This document shows positions 1 through 10,479 of a stretch of DNA of 64,000 nucleotides, piece after piece. Origin of the DNA: Cichorium intybus (Eukaryota > Streptophyta > Magnoliopsida > Asterales > Asteraceae). Below the pieces are notes generated by a model. That model searched no databases. It was not told where the DNA came from and saw only the letters and a list, made by a program, of their open reading frames with translations. Made by a program: the position numbers and the translations under genes. The stretch covers positions 35,946,651 to 36,010,650 of the forward strand of contig CM042012.1 in assembly GCA_023525715.1 (NCBI GenBank), written 5' to 3'. Numbering within the stretch: the stretch's first letter is position 1; each line of letters starts with the position of its first letter.

Positions 1-3000
1 CATCCACCAAATCCTCCACAATTCTGCAACAATGGCAATAATGGTGGATATCAAGGAGATAACACCAACAATTGGAATGGCACAAATCGACACAACGGTG
101 GCTTCCATGAAGGTAATCAATTCCAATTTCATCCTCGTTATTTTGATCAACCCAATAGACACTCTGTAGCATCTCACTTTCAACCAGGAGATTATGATGA
201 TCCTTCACCTATAATATTTCCACATGGAAATGAACATATTGTAGAAATTAGACCACAATTAATTGGAGTAATTCCACTTTTTCGCGGTTATAAAAATGAG
301 GATCCTTATAATCACTTGTATGAATTTCTTGCAATAGCTAACGCAAACACACCGAGGGAAACCAATACAGATACGTTTAAATTGCATTTATTTCCATTTA
401 CTTTAAAAGAAAAAGAAAAATATTGGTTTACATCACTTGCTCCTGGAAGTATTAATACTTGGGATCAATTGAGAACCAACTTTTTACAAGAATTTTACCC
501 GGCTAGTAAAACTACGGAAATAAGAAAAGCAATACAAGATTTTTCGCAAAAACCCAACGAAGAATTTCATGATGCTTTTGATCGTCTTAAGGAATTACTA
601 CGATCTTGCCCGCATCATGAATTCCCTCGTTGGCAACTTGTAAGGTATTTCTTTGATGGAGTAGATAGCACGAATCAATCCATGATAAACGCTGCCTCGA
701 GTGGAACGTTTATGTTGCAAGATAGTGAAAATGCATGGAGATTTTTGGAACAATTTAGTAATGGTTCAAAAGCTAATTACTCAACAAAAAAACATGATAA
801 TCCAAATCAAACTGTTGCAACAATAGCACTCGATAAAACATGGAAAACCGGAGTAAAATCTGACATCATGTCTTTAAGCAAAAAGGTTGACTTATTGCTT
901 ACAAGCCTTGGAAAAGAGAAAGGTGCTAATGTTTTGCAGGGACAAAAGCCATGTGCAAATTGTGGAAACACGGGACACAATGCGCACAATTGCACGAAGA
1001 CTCATGAAGAACTCAACCATTTAAGTGGATATGGTCAATACCATAATCCACAAAGACCTTTCAGACCCAACAATCAGGGAAATTTTCATAACAACAATCA
1101 GGGGAATTTTCACAATAACAATCAGAGAGGACCATATCAAAACCAGCATCAAAACCAACAACGGTCATTTCAACCTAACCACAATGGAAGAGATGGAAGT
1201 ACAAGCAGAAAAGAACCAGAAAATGAAGGAACAAAGCTAGACAAAATAATGGAATTCATCACTCAAACATATCAGAAGACCGACACCAACACCAAAACAA
1301 TCGCAGCGATGGAGAAACAAATAGCACAATTAGCTGAACAACTCGGGAAAAGAGAAGAAGGAAAATTCCCAAGCAGCACAACTGTGAATCCTTCTCACAG
1401 TCAAAGGCCGGGAAAAGAACATCAAGTCAACCAAGTCATCACTTTAAGAAGCGGGAAGAAAGTCAGCAATCAGGTAAGTTCTCTTCCCAACCCAACTTTA
1501 GAAGAAGAAAGTGATACCGAGGAAATTTACAATGAAAAACAGGAACTAGAAAAAAATTTAAAAGAAAAAGAAATAAAAAATGAACAACAAAATAACATCG
1601 TACCATATCCTTCAGCCCTTGAACCATCGACCTCTAAAGACACAAAAAGGACTAAGTCGGAAGACATGTGGGAAGTCTTTTCCCAAGTCAAAATAAACAT
1701 TCCCTTAGTCAAATTAATCAGAGAAGTCCCCTCATACGCAAAATTTCTGAAAGATTTGTGCATTCAGAAAAGAAAATTAAAATCGCGTCTCCCTAAGAAA
1801 GTGGACTTGACGGAACATGCAAGTTCTATAGTCTCCAATTCTCTTCCTCCCAAGCTCAAAGACCCAGGAGCACCTTTGATCTCTGTTACCTTGGGTAACA
1901 TTAACATCAAAAAGGCACTCTTAGATCTTGGAGCAAGTGTCAACATTCTTCCTGGAAATTTGTTTGATCAGTATGAACTAGGCAATCTAGAACATACTGA
2001 TATCATTTTACAACTTGCTGATAAATCCACAAAAATTCCAAGAGGAATGTTGACCGATGTTATAATCAAGGTGGATGAATTTTACTATCCAGTTGACTTT
2101 CTAGTACTTGATACTGAACACACCTATAAGGAAAGTCAAGCTTCAATTATTTTGGGACGACCATTTTTGGCAACAACAAATGCCCAAATTAATTGTAGAA
2201 CAGGAGCAATTGATATCGCCTTTGGAAACAGAAAACTTCGATTAAATGTCTTTAATACATTTAATAATTCATCAACGGAACATGAGTGTTATCAAGTTGA
2301 TGTAGTTGATGACTTAGTGCATCAAGCTACACCAACCATTTTAAATTTTGATAAATTGGAAAGTTTTCTTAATAATACCAGGATTGAGGACATGGACACA
2401 AAAGAGGTACACATGATGGAAGAGGTTTTTCAAACACAGCAATGGAAAATGCCATGGATCCCACAAGTTGAAAAATTACCCACAAACTTCTCAGAACCGT
2501 TAAAATCATCTTTTGAAGTGCCACCAGTTTTGGAACTAAAAACGTTACCAAAACACTTGAAATATTCATTTTTGGGAGCTAATAAAACTCTACCTGTAAT
2601 AATCTCTGCTGATTTAACAGGTACTCAAGAGGAAACGTTGTTAGAAGTGTTGGTGAAGTACAAGGAAGCTATTGGATGGACAATAGCAGATCTGAAGGGG
2701 ATAAGTCCAGCGACGTGTATGCACAGAATTATTACTGAGGAAGGACTGAAACCATCCCGAGAAACACAAAGGCGGCTGAACCCAAATCTCAGAGAAGTGG
2801 TTAAGAAGGAGGTACTCAAATGGTTGGATGCTGGCATCATTTACCCAATATCCGATAGCGATTGGGTAAGTCCAACCCAAACAGTGCCCAAGAAATCAGG
2901 AATCACGGTGGTAGAAACAGAAGATGGAGAAAAGATGACAACCAGACCAATCACAGGATGGAGAGTTTGCATTGACTATCGCAAGTTGAATGCAGCAACA

Positions 3001-5430
3001 TCAAAGGATCATTTCCCACTCCCATTCATAGACCAAATAGTCGAAAAATTATCTGGAAAAAAATTCTATTGCTTTTTAGACGGATACTCGGGATACAATC
3101 AAATTTCCATCCATCCCGAGGATCAGGCTAAAACAACGTTTACTTGTCCCTATGGCACCTTCGCATTCCGAAGGATGCCATTTGGATTATGTAACGCTCC
3201 CGCCACATTTCAACGTTGCATGATGGCTATCTTTTCAGATATGGTGGGAGAATCATTAGAAATCTTCATGGATGATTTTTCGATATTTGGCTCCTCTTTT
3301 GAAAACTGTTTAAAACAACTGGAAAAGGTACTAAAAAGATGCACGGAACCTAATTTAATTTTAAGCTGGGAAAAGAGCCATTTCATGGTCAAGGAAGGAA
3401 TTGTACTTGGGCATGTCGTTTCAGAACGTGGTTTTGAAGTTGACAGAGCCAAAGTACAAATCATTTCCACACTTCCCCCACCAAGCTCGGTAAAAGGTAT
3501 TCGTTCCTTTCTTGGACATGCCGGATTTTACCGACGATTCATCAAAGATTTCAGCACCATTTCCAAACCACTGTGTAAATTGTTATTAAAAGATGCACCA
3601 TTTGTCTTTGATAACGACTGTCAAGAAGCATTCACACTTCTGAAACATAAACTAACTGAAGCACCAATTTTGCAAGCACCTAATTGGCTTCTTCCTTTTG
3701 AAATAATGTGTGATGCTAGTGATTATGTTGTTGGAGCAGTTTTGGGACAAAGAGTGGACAAGAAACCAGTTGTTATTTGCTATTCAAGCAAAACATTCTC
3801 CGAGGCACAGCTTAATTATACCACCACTGAGAAAGAACTTTTGGCGGTTGTGTACGCTCTAGATAAATTTAGATCTTACATCTGGGGATCTAAAGTTATT
3901 TTGTACACAGACCACAGCGCTATCCGCCATTTAATGGAAAAGAAGGAAACAAAATCACGGCTCATTCGGTGGGTACTTTTGTTACAGGAATTCGACATAG
4001 AGATCCGAGATAAAAAGGGATCTAAAAATGTGGTGGCTGATCATCTCTCCAGAATCAAAACCGATGAAATTCAAGGGGAAACTATACGGGAGGATTTCCC
4101 TGATGAGCAATTGTTTTCTGTTCAGAAATTACCATGGTTTGCTAATCTGGTAAACTATTTTGTAACAGGACAAACACCACAACACTGGACCACTCAACAA
4201 AAGAGATACTTTTTCTCCCAAACCAAGCAATATCTGTGGGAGGATCCAGACCTGTTCAAAATAGGAGCAGACCAAGTTATTAGGAGATGTGTGCCAGACG
4301 CTGAACAGACGGACATTCTCCGTCACTGTCACTCATACGCATACGGAGGACACTTCAGTGCTAAAAAGACTGGGCACCGAGTTCTTCAAAGTGGTTTCTT
4401 CTGGCCCTCTCTATTTAAAGATGCTTACACCTATGTCAAGGCTTGTGATAGATGCCAACAGATGGGGGGAATCTCAAGACGAGACATGATGCCGATGTCC
4501 CCAATACTAATTGTCGAAATTTTTGACGTTTGGGGCATTGACTTCATGGGACCATTCCCCACATCATTTGGAAATTTATATATTTTATTAGCTGTTGACT
4601 ACGTGTCCAAATGGGCAGAAGCTGAAGCTACCAGAACAAACGACCACAGTGTCGTATGCAAATTTGTAAAAAAGAACATTTTGTCAAGACACGGAATCCC
4701 TCGAACCATCATAAGTGACAGGGGTTCCCATTTCAAAAATAGACATTTTGCAAAAGTATTAAAACACTATGGCGTTACCCACAAAATTGGTACACCATAT
4801 CATCTACAGACAAGTGGACAAGCGGAGGTGTCTAATCGAGAAATTAAAAGAATTCTAGAAAAGACAGTCAGACCAGACCGAAAGGACTGGTCCATTCGAT
4901 TAGATGATGCCTTATGGGCCTATCGGACAGCATATAAAACCCCCATAGGAATGTCCCCGTATAGACTCGTGTATGGCAAACCAAGCCATCTACCTGTGGA
5001 GATAGAGCACCGTGCCATGTGGGCAATCAAAAACGCTAATGTTAATTTAACTGATGCAGGTGAAGAGAGAAAGTTACAGTTATCAGAACTGGAAGAAATA
5101 AGAAAAGAGGCATATGAGAGTTCAAAAATTTATAAAGAAAAAACGAAAGACTTTCATGACCGCCACATTGTCCGAAAACAATTTCATAAAGGACAATTGG
5201 TATGGCTATTTGATTCACGTCTCAAACTATTTCCTGGCAAATTGAAAAGCAAATGGACTGGTCCGTACGTTATAACAGATGTTGCACTACATGGTGCAAT
5301 AGAAATTAAACCAGAAAAAGGAGGAGAACCGTTTAAACTAAATGGACAACGGTTAAAGCCTTACGTTCAATTGGTGGATAATTCAAAAGTAGTTTTTGAG
5401 AAAATTGCTTTAACTAATCCAAAAATCTAA
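1..5430 (+). CDS. Athila-type gag-pol polyprotein, 5'-partial
   Basis: One frame is open from base 1 to the TAA at 5428-5430, so the protein is partial at its N-terminus; the first internal Met is at 316. Residues below count from that Met. The retrotransposon gag domain covers about 1-155. A CCHC zinc knuckle (C213-x2-C-x4-H-x4-C) is followed by Asn/Gln-rich short repeats. The protease DLGAS motif has its Asp at 537. Reverse transcriptase carries FMDD near 984-987, and RNase H has TDHS at 1198-1201. Integrase has a zinc-binding HHCC segment near 1340-1385 and the catalytic triad D1409, D1468, E1504, with the canonical 35-residue spacing. No catalytic residue is missing. The protein would make capsid, process it, copy the RNA and integrate the cDNA. 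No stop or frameshift separates gag from pol. Confidence 0.92.
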   Translation, partial: HPPNPPQFCNNGNNGGYQGDNTNNWNGTNRHNGGFHEGNQFQFHPRYFDQPNRHSVASHFQPGDYDDPSPIIFPHGNEHIVEIRPQLIGVIPLFRGYKNEDPYNHLYEFLAIANANTPRETNTDTFKLHLFPFTLKEKEKYWFTSLAPGSINTWDQLRTNFLQEFYPASKTTEIRKAIQDFSQKPNEEFHDAFDRLKELLRSCPHHEFPRWQLVRYFFDGVDSTNQSMINAASSGTFMLQDSENAWRFLEQFSNGSKANYSTKKHDNPNQTVATIALDKTWKTGVKSDIMSLSKKVDLLLTSLGKEKGANVLQGQKPCANCGNTGHNAHNCTKTHEELNHLSGYGQYHNPQRPFRPNNQGNFHNNNQGNFHNNNQRGPYQNQHQNQQRSFQPNHNGRDGSTSRKEPENEGTKLDKIMEFITQTYQKTDTNTKTIAAMEKQIAQLAEQLGKREEGKFPSSTTVNPSHSQRPGKEHQVNQVITLRSGKKVSNQVSSLPNPTLEEESDTEEIYNEKQELEKNLKEKEIKNEQQNNIVPYPSALEPSTSKDTKRTKSEDMWEVFSQVKINIPLVKLIREVPSYAKFLKDLCIQKRKLKSRLPKKVDLTEHASSIVSNSLPPKLKDPGAPLISVTLGNINIKKALLDLGASVNILPGNLFDQYELGNLEHTDIILQLADKSTKIPRGMLTDVIIKVDEFYYPVDFLVLDTEHTYKESQASIILGRPFLATTNAQINCRTGAIDIAFGNRKLRLNVFNTFNNSSTEHECYQVDVVDDLVHQATPTILNFDKLESFLNNTRIEDMDTKEVHMMEEVFQTQQWKMPWIPQVEKLPTNFSEPLKSSFEVPPVLELKTLPKHLKYSFLGANKTLPVIISADLTGTQEETLLEVLVKYKEAIGWTIADLKGISPATCMHRIITEEGLKPSRETQRRLNPNLREVVKKEVLKWLDAGIIYPISDSDWVSPTQTVPKKSGITVVETEDGEKMTTRPITGWRVCIDYRKLNAATSKDHFPLPFIDQIVEKLSGKKFYCFLDGYSGYNQISIHPEDQAKTTFTCPYGTFAFRRMPFGLCNAPATFQRCMMAIFSDMVGESLEIFMDDFSIFGSSFENCLKQLEKVLKRCTEPNLILSWEKSHFMVKEGIVLGHVVSERGFEVDRAKVQIISTLPPPSSVKGIRSFLGHAGFYRRFIKDFSTISKPLCKLLLKDAPFVFDNDCQEAFTLLKHKLTEAPILQAPNWLLPFEIMCDASDYVVGAVLGQRVDKKPVVICYSSKTFSEAQLNYTTTEKELLAVVYALDKFRSYIWGSKVILYTDHSAIRHLMEKKETKSRLIRWVLLLQEFDIEIRDKKGSKNVVADHLSRIKTDEIQGETIREDFPDEQLFSVQKLPWFANLVNYFVTGQTPQHWTTQQKRYFFSQTKQYLWEDPDLFKIGADQVIRRCVPDAEQTDILRHCHSYAYGGHFSAKKTGHRVLQSGFFWPSLFKDAYTYVKACDRCQQMGGISRRDMMPMSPILIVEIFDVWGIDFMGPFPTSFGNLYILLAVDYVSKWAEAEATRTNDHSVVCKFVKKNILSRHGIPRTIISDRGSHFKNRHFAKVLKHYGVTHKIGTPYHLQTSGQAEVSNREIKRILEKTVRPDRKDWSIRLDDALWAYRTAYKTPIGMSPYRLVYGKPSHLPVEIEHRAMWAIKNANVNLTDAGEERKLQLSELEEIRKEAYESSKIYKEKTKDFHDRHIVRKQFHKGQLVWLFDSRLKLFPGKLKSKWTGPYVITDVALHGAIEIKPEKGGEPFKLNGQRLKPYVQLVDNSKVVFEKIALTNPKI

Positions 5431-6378
5431 CCAATTGAGCATAAGGCACTGCGTCCGGCTGAAGACGTTAAACTTAGCGCTTTTCGGGAGGCAACCCGAG
5501 AACTTTGTGGGTGTGTTCACTGCAAACCCTCATTTACACTTATGCAAAGCATAAGTGTGTAGTGTGTTGATTTAATTTTTTTCTTTTGTTTTATTTCATA
5601 AAAACATAAAAACATAAAAAAATCGTTATTATTAAATGAAACGACACACAGGTGAAGAGAGGGGGTAAAAACGAAGTTTGAAAAAGAAAAAAAAATAGCC
5701 CTCTGAAGCCCCTCGTGACGTGAGAACAATTCCTCGCGACCGCGAAAGCAGAAAAAACGCGACCAGAACATTCAGACCTTACAAGCTTCGCGACGCGACC
5801 ATGACAACCGTCGCGACGCGAAGGACCGTGGACCAGGTAAAAACCCTAGCCTCTTGTTGACCGCCGCTTTTTACACAAACCCTCACCCTCGCGACTCTCT
5901 CTCACGGCCAAGGCGATTTTCGACCAAAACACTCGATTTTCTTCAATTTTTCTTGTGCAATTCGTCATACAAGGTACGTATAACACTCCTCTACTCTCGA
6001 TTAAGGTTTCTACATGTAAAAACATAGCAAAATCGCAAGGATTCGGGCCGAAACCGATGATTGCGATCGGATGACTTTGAATGTTGTTATTTCCTTGAAT
6101 TAATGCTTGTACATGTTAAATATATCACCTAGGAACCTTGTTGACTTAATGCATTAAGTTAAAACCAAGCAAAACAGAAAAAATCGGCCCTCCCGTTCGG
6201 TCCGATAGCCGCTCGCGACCGCGACAAACATCACCCTCGCGTCGCGAGGTTTGAACATGACAGGTCGCGACCAGGTCGCGAAGGCTGGGCAGGGGCTGAT
6301 TTTTTTGTGTTCATTTTTGCTATTTTCTTGCATGTAAAGCCTGATTGATGATTTGTATAACTTGGAAAAATTGCAGAG
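5431..6378 (+). other. Spacer between pol and the env-position ORF, with CpG palindromes
   Basis: This spacer has no convincing ORF. It holds two clusters of TCGCGA / CGCGACGCGA-type motifs, at about 5715-5830 and 6205-6285, in otherwise AT-rich sequence. A segment near 5775-5822 resembles a segment of this element's own LTR near 8930-8981. A likely splice donor (ACAAGGTACG at about 5969) and acceptor (TTGCAGAG at about 6372-6379) would place the env-position ATG right after a splice junction. This is inference from sequence context. Confidence 0.5.
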
Positions 6379-7719
6379 ATGGCACCACGACGAGAGCAAA
6401 GACAACAGGCTGTACAAAGGGACGATCTCCCTTTGCATCCATGGTTGCAGTTCCCACAAACTCTCCCTTCGGTCAGAAAGAACTTGTACGAATCAGAATT
6501 GCAAAAACTCAGACGACGAGACGTCGAGGCGGCCCCAATATTGGACTGGAATTTTGCCAATACTGTGGGGATCACGGCAGCACTTGATCAGTATTTGATC
6601 AAGACCGATGGTACTTGCACTAGCTATGCATGGAGAAACATGTTCCAGATCAGAGAGCCTAGCTACAAAGAGCTGATGCTGGAGTTTTTTTCCACGGTAT
6701 CCTTCGACCCGACCGAGGAGGATATGTATCAACGGACAGCCATTTCCTTCCGACTTGGAGGGGAAAGCAGACAGTGCAGTGTTGCAGAGCTGGGATGGAG
6801 ATTGGGTCTTTACCCACACGGTGAGGCCCGCACGCATGCATTCAGACAATATTTATCTCAATGTCTCACCGGACCGACTGAAGAACTCATCAACATCGAC
6901 TTCTGGGGGGAGATTGCTGACACCCTGTATCTCCCCGAGACTGCAGTAGAGAGTGTGATCCGCTCTCCCATTCACAGGTTATTACACCGACTTGTTGCTA
7001 CTTCCGTCAATCAACGAAAGGGCAGCGAGAAGGTTCCAGCTGCAGATCTCTTCTATTTGTGGTGTCTTTTGACACCTGGGAGGCACTGCAACCTCCCTTA
7101 CTCTCTGGCATTTTTCTTGGCCCGCAAGGCCACAGGGGCCAGGTCCTCTAGTCCCCTCTGCGGTGGCCATCTGATCACGCGCCTGGCCCAATCATACAGT
7201 CTCCCAGCATTGCCAAAGATTCGTGTCATGTCCGCGAGCGAGCCTAGAGCCATAGGGCGCCAGTACTTAGAGTCAATGAGGGTGATCAAACAGTCGGGTG
7301 GACCGGGTGGATATGAGATTGTCGAGCCAGAGCAGGATGAGCAGGCACCCGATGCTGCTCAAGCACCACCCGCACCTCCGAGGCGACGTCAGCGCCAGCG
7401 TCAGAGATCTTCTGCTCCGCCACAGGATCCCGAGCCCGAGATTAACCTCGGGACCATTTACCAGCAGATGCAGTCATGGCATCTAGAGAGTCAGACCCAG
7501 TACCGACAGATGCAGGATTGGCACCTGGCCAATCAAGTCCAACATCAGTGGATGGATGACTCTATGACCGACTTTTTCAGGCAGCAGGGATTTCAGCCCA
7601 GACACCCATATCTAGGTACTGTTCCACCTGTACCTGATTGGTACACAGGTAGATATCCTCCAGGGGATGGGGCTGGCCCATCAGGTACCCAGTTCGATCA
7701 TAACGACGATGAGGAGTGA
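6379..7719 (+). CDS. ATHILA-family protein in the env position
   Basis: A 446-residue ORF starts with MAPRREQRQQ and ends at TGA 7717-7719. The central part (about 60-290) resembles the plant ATHILA ORF family found in Athila elements: a conserved block around LEFFSTVSFDP, then an ISFRLGGE...LGWRLGLY block. Its biochemical role is not established; in other Athila elements an ORF at this place is called env-like. I see no N-terminal signal peptide and no clear membrane segment, which argues against a classical envelope. The C-terminus has a Pro-rich stretch, a basic R/Q run (RRRQRQRQR), and two imperfect Gln/Trp-rich repeats (QMQSWHL, QMQDWHL) that could form a coiled coil. It ends in an acidic tail. 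The Kozak context (GAGATGG) and a possible upstream splice acceptor support this start. Confidence 0.7.
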   Translation: MAPRREQRQQAVQRDDLPLHPWLQFPQTLPSVRKNLYESELQKLRRRDVEAAPILDWNFANTVGITAALDQYLIKTDGTCTSYAWRNMFQIREPSYKELMLEFFSTVSFDPTEEDMYQRTAISFRLGGESRQCSVAELGWRLGLYPHGEARTHAFRQYLSQCLTGPTEELINIDFWGEIADTLYLPETAVESVIRSPIHRLLHRLVATSVNQRKGSEKVPAADLFYLWCLLTPGRHCNLPYSLAFFLARKATGARSSSPLCGGHLITRLAQSYSLPALPKIRVMSASEPRAIGRQYLESMRVIKQSGGPGGYEIVEPEQDEQAPDAAQAPPAPPRRRQRQRQRSSAPPQDPEPEINLGTIYQQMQSWHLESQTQYRQMQDWHLANQVQHQWMDDSMTDFFRQQGFQPRHPYLGTVPPVPDWYTGRYPPGDGAGPSGTQFDHNDDEE

Positions 7720-8025
7720 TTTTCTTTCTTTTGTTTTAAAAATTTTTGTGATTAAATACTGCATGGTGTGATTTTTGCATTGAAGTTATTTTATGTTTAT
7801 TGCTTTTGTTCAGAATGACGTTTTGTTTGTTTTTGTGATTGTACTACAGAAGGTGATATAACATGCTGGCAGTAAGTTCAGCGCCGAACGTATCGATTAT
7901 TCCCACCGAAAATAAAAAAATAAAATAAAATAAAAAATAAAAAGATAAAAATTTTCCAAAAAGATATCAGTTGCGAAAAACTCAATTTTGCTTGAGGACA
8001 AGCAAACCTCAAGTGTGTAGTATTT
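7720..8025 (+). other. Athila 3' untranslated region up to the LTR
   Basis: This stretch is AT-rich and has no ORF. It contains an A-rich run (about 7908-7945) and a tract around 7990-8020 (CTTGAGGACAAGCAAACC) typical of the sequence just before Athila 3' LTRs. A classic purine-only polypurine tract is not obvious. Confidence 0.5.
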
Positions 8026-9980
8026 TGATAGTGCTTTATTTTTACAATAAAACACTATCATTAAAAGACCGTTTTATCGCATAAAAACACTCAGAGGCAC
8101 ACGAAAACCGTATTTTTGTGCAACACGAAGAAACACAAGAATTGCCTTAAAACATGCAAAATGCTTCTCTATAACAGATATGGTTCAGACAGACCCGTCT
8201 AACCTACATTGTCTGTAACCAAATAGATCGTATTTCATATAAGAATGCATGTTTTCCTAATATCCAGGCAAAAGCTCACATTCCAACGGAAGCTCCTGAT
8301 GCACACCATAGACTCCCAAAAGTCTGGCGGTGATAATAGATCTACTGTCGGGTCAACACTAGCCCAAGCTAGCCATTTGTTTTTGCATAGAAAACATCTC
8401 ACAAATCACGGGGAAAGCCTATTAAGATATCATTATTTCTCTCAAAAGAATTATGATTAATTTGTCTTTAGTCCCCAGACATCCTCACTAAAATTGCAAG
8501 CCAACGAGAGAAAATCTCATTTGTTCATACACTGCACATCACGGCCCACTGCTGTGTTGCAGATGCAAATCTGCCAGAACTATGGTAATTACCATAGGAA
8601 ATCCTGATAAGCTCAACATCAAAACAGGCTTATATTAACAGGTGGCTAAATATGAATTACGATTCATGTTTAACTTGAACAGAGTTCTCCGGAGCTGCTG
8701 GTGTGAGGAAAACACGAGGGATTTGTGTGCTAACTTTAAATGGCTTTATTTCAGGAACAAGAATGAATCAAGACCCAAGAAACTCTGATAAAACAACCAA
8801 ACCCGAGGAAGTGATGCTCCAAATCAAAGAGCAAAAATGCGAAAAACTCATAAAAGCTACAGCAATCGCGACTTGACAGACCCCTGTGTCGCGACGTGAA
8901 GAGAAGCAAAACACGACGATCCAGACCCTACAGCAATCGCGACGCGACGGAAGCACTTGTCGCGACGCGAAAACATGAACGCGACAATACCAAACTTCGA
9001 TCGCGAGACTACCAACAAGGCGCACTGACCAGACAAGTGGCCGACCAAAAGCAACACTCGACGCACGGTTTTAGACACCAATTCACGTTTTCAGACACCA
9101 ATTTACTCCAATTCTCATAAGAATACTCCAACACTCTCAATCAGTTGTAATATTTCGAAATATCTCTTAGTTAGTTGTTTAGAACCAATAGATTCTCCAT
9201 TTCGGTGGTAATTCTAGTAGTAATTCAAGATAATCCAAAGGGTAAAAGCTCCAAGTTACATGCCGAGGAACACCAAGACTATCGCCACGATCATCACTCG
9301 AATGGAAGGCTAATCTCTTCAGATTACTTCCGGTAATGTTATCATACCTTTAGTGTAACATGTTTTTACTTTGATTCCGAACAAATGTTTTACTATTGTA
9401 ACTATTAAACCCTCATATCCTTGAATACAATTAGTGAATCATTTGTGTTTACTTCTACTTATTATCATATTTTCAAGACATAGTATTATCAACTTATTAT
9501 TCGTGCCCATCTCATCTAAATAACGAGTTAAGACGAATAATCACTTAATATACTTTGTGCCCAATTAATATGTTAATAAGTTGTAATGTTACTATTATTT
9601 TGATAAAACATAATATTGTCATACCATTGTTTGTACCTAATCTACCAAATTGTTAGACAAAGACAAATAATTGATTCAACATGTTATGTATTTACCCGAT
9701 TAATAGCAATTGTTAGTAAACTGTAATTATGTCAAAGTAATTATATCGGAATCATTATAGTAAAACATGCGAAATTAATTGTTGATAACTAAACCAGAAG
9801 TAATTCTTTCTCTATTTTCAAGTTACTATTTCAATATTTTTACCATCACAATCAATATTTACTTTACAACTCGTTAAAGATTAACCACTAAATCCCTGTG
9901 GACTCGACCCCGCTTGCCCTATCTACGTAGTAATAGTGGGTTATAAATTGTTTTTGACGTGTGTGACGATCGCGTTGTCA
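8026..9980 (+). repeat. Athila 3' LTR
   Basis: The LTR begins TGATAGTG directly after the pre-LTR tract and ends GCGTTGTCA, giving a TG...CA element of 1955 bp. The 5' copy is outside the window, so the ends are inferred from family structure. Near the 3' end it carries the CCCTGTGGACTCGACCCCG signature common to plant Athila/Tat LTR ends. A cluster of TCGCGACGCGA-type motifs occupies about 8868-8990. No coding capacity is seen. Confidence 0.75.
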
Positions 9981-10144
9981 GCAGCCCGGCTTAGAAGGAG
10001 TTATCTTTTGTTAATTACTCATTGATACACTTGTACACTTTTTATATAAACTTATACACCTAACTCTTTGGTTTATATGCTTTAACTATGTTTAAAAAGT
10101 GAAAATTTTTGGGTGTATTTTGTTTTTAAAAGCCGGGTGTTACA
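9981..10144 (+). repeat. Possible remnant of another gypsy LTR end
   Basis: Immediately after the Athila LTR comes an AT-rich stretch ending AAGCCGGGTGTTACA. The terminal GGGTGTTACA matches the 3' ends of the gypsy LTRs at 15052, 49776 and (GGGGTGTTACA) 63918. The simplest reading is that Athila inserted into an older LTR whose remainder lies upstream of the window. Weakly supported. Confidence 0.4.
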
Positions 10145-10271
10145 TTATTACAAACTCAAAATCAACATATACACACAACCCTCACATAGAACGCAGACGG
10201 GAAGATGATGCAGACGTAGAGAAGAGGCAGTAACCCATGGCTACCGCCAATGTTGGTTGCCGAAACCGAGA

Positions 10272-10273
10272 AG

Positions 10274-10321
<48 letters not shown>

Positions 10322-10383
10322 CAGAGGGGTCAAGGAAAAGGCCGTGACAGATGGACAAAAAGCTAAAGGAAATAGAAGCAGTC

Positions 10384-10416
<33 letters not shown>

Positions 10417-10418
10417 GG
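10272..10418. repeat. Two GA/CT microsatellites
   Basis: Nearly pure GA runs occupy about 10272-10320 and 10386-10418, separated by unique sequence. The open frames through them are low-complexity artefacts. Confidence 0.9.
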
Positions 10419-10479
10419 ATCAAGGCAGAGGGTCAAAGATATAGAGAAAGGTCGGTGTTCAACCATGTTCAATTATGAA

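Larger units (their letters stand above)
1..9980 (+). mobile_element. Athila-type Ty3/gypsy LTR retrotransposon, 3' part
   Basis: The window opens inside gag; the 5' LTR, primer binding site and gag start lie upstream. Order seen: gag-pol (open to 5430), a 948-bp spacer, a second ORF in the env position (6379-7719), a 3' untranslated stretch, and the 3' LTR from 8026. The order PR-RT-RNaseH-INT puts it in Ty3/gypsy. The extra downstream ORF, the DLGAS protease motif and a nearly 2-kb LTR point to the Athila lineage. Both ORFs are uninterrupted, so this copy is young or recently active. Its target-site duplication cannot be tested because the left end is outside the window. Confidence 0.88.

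Noticed and set aside
10182..10478. Ser-Leu and Arg-Glu repeat frames
   Set aside because: They come from GA/CT microsatellites.
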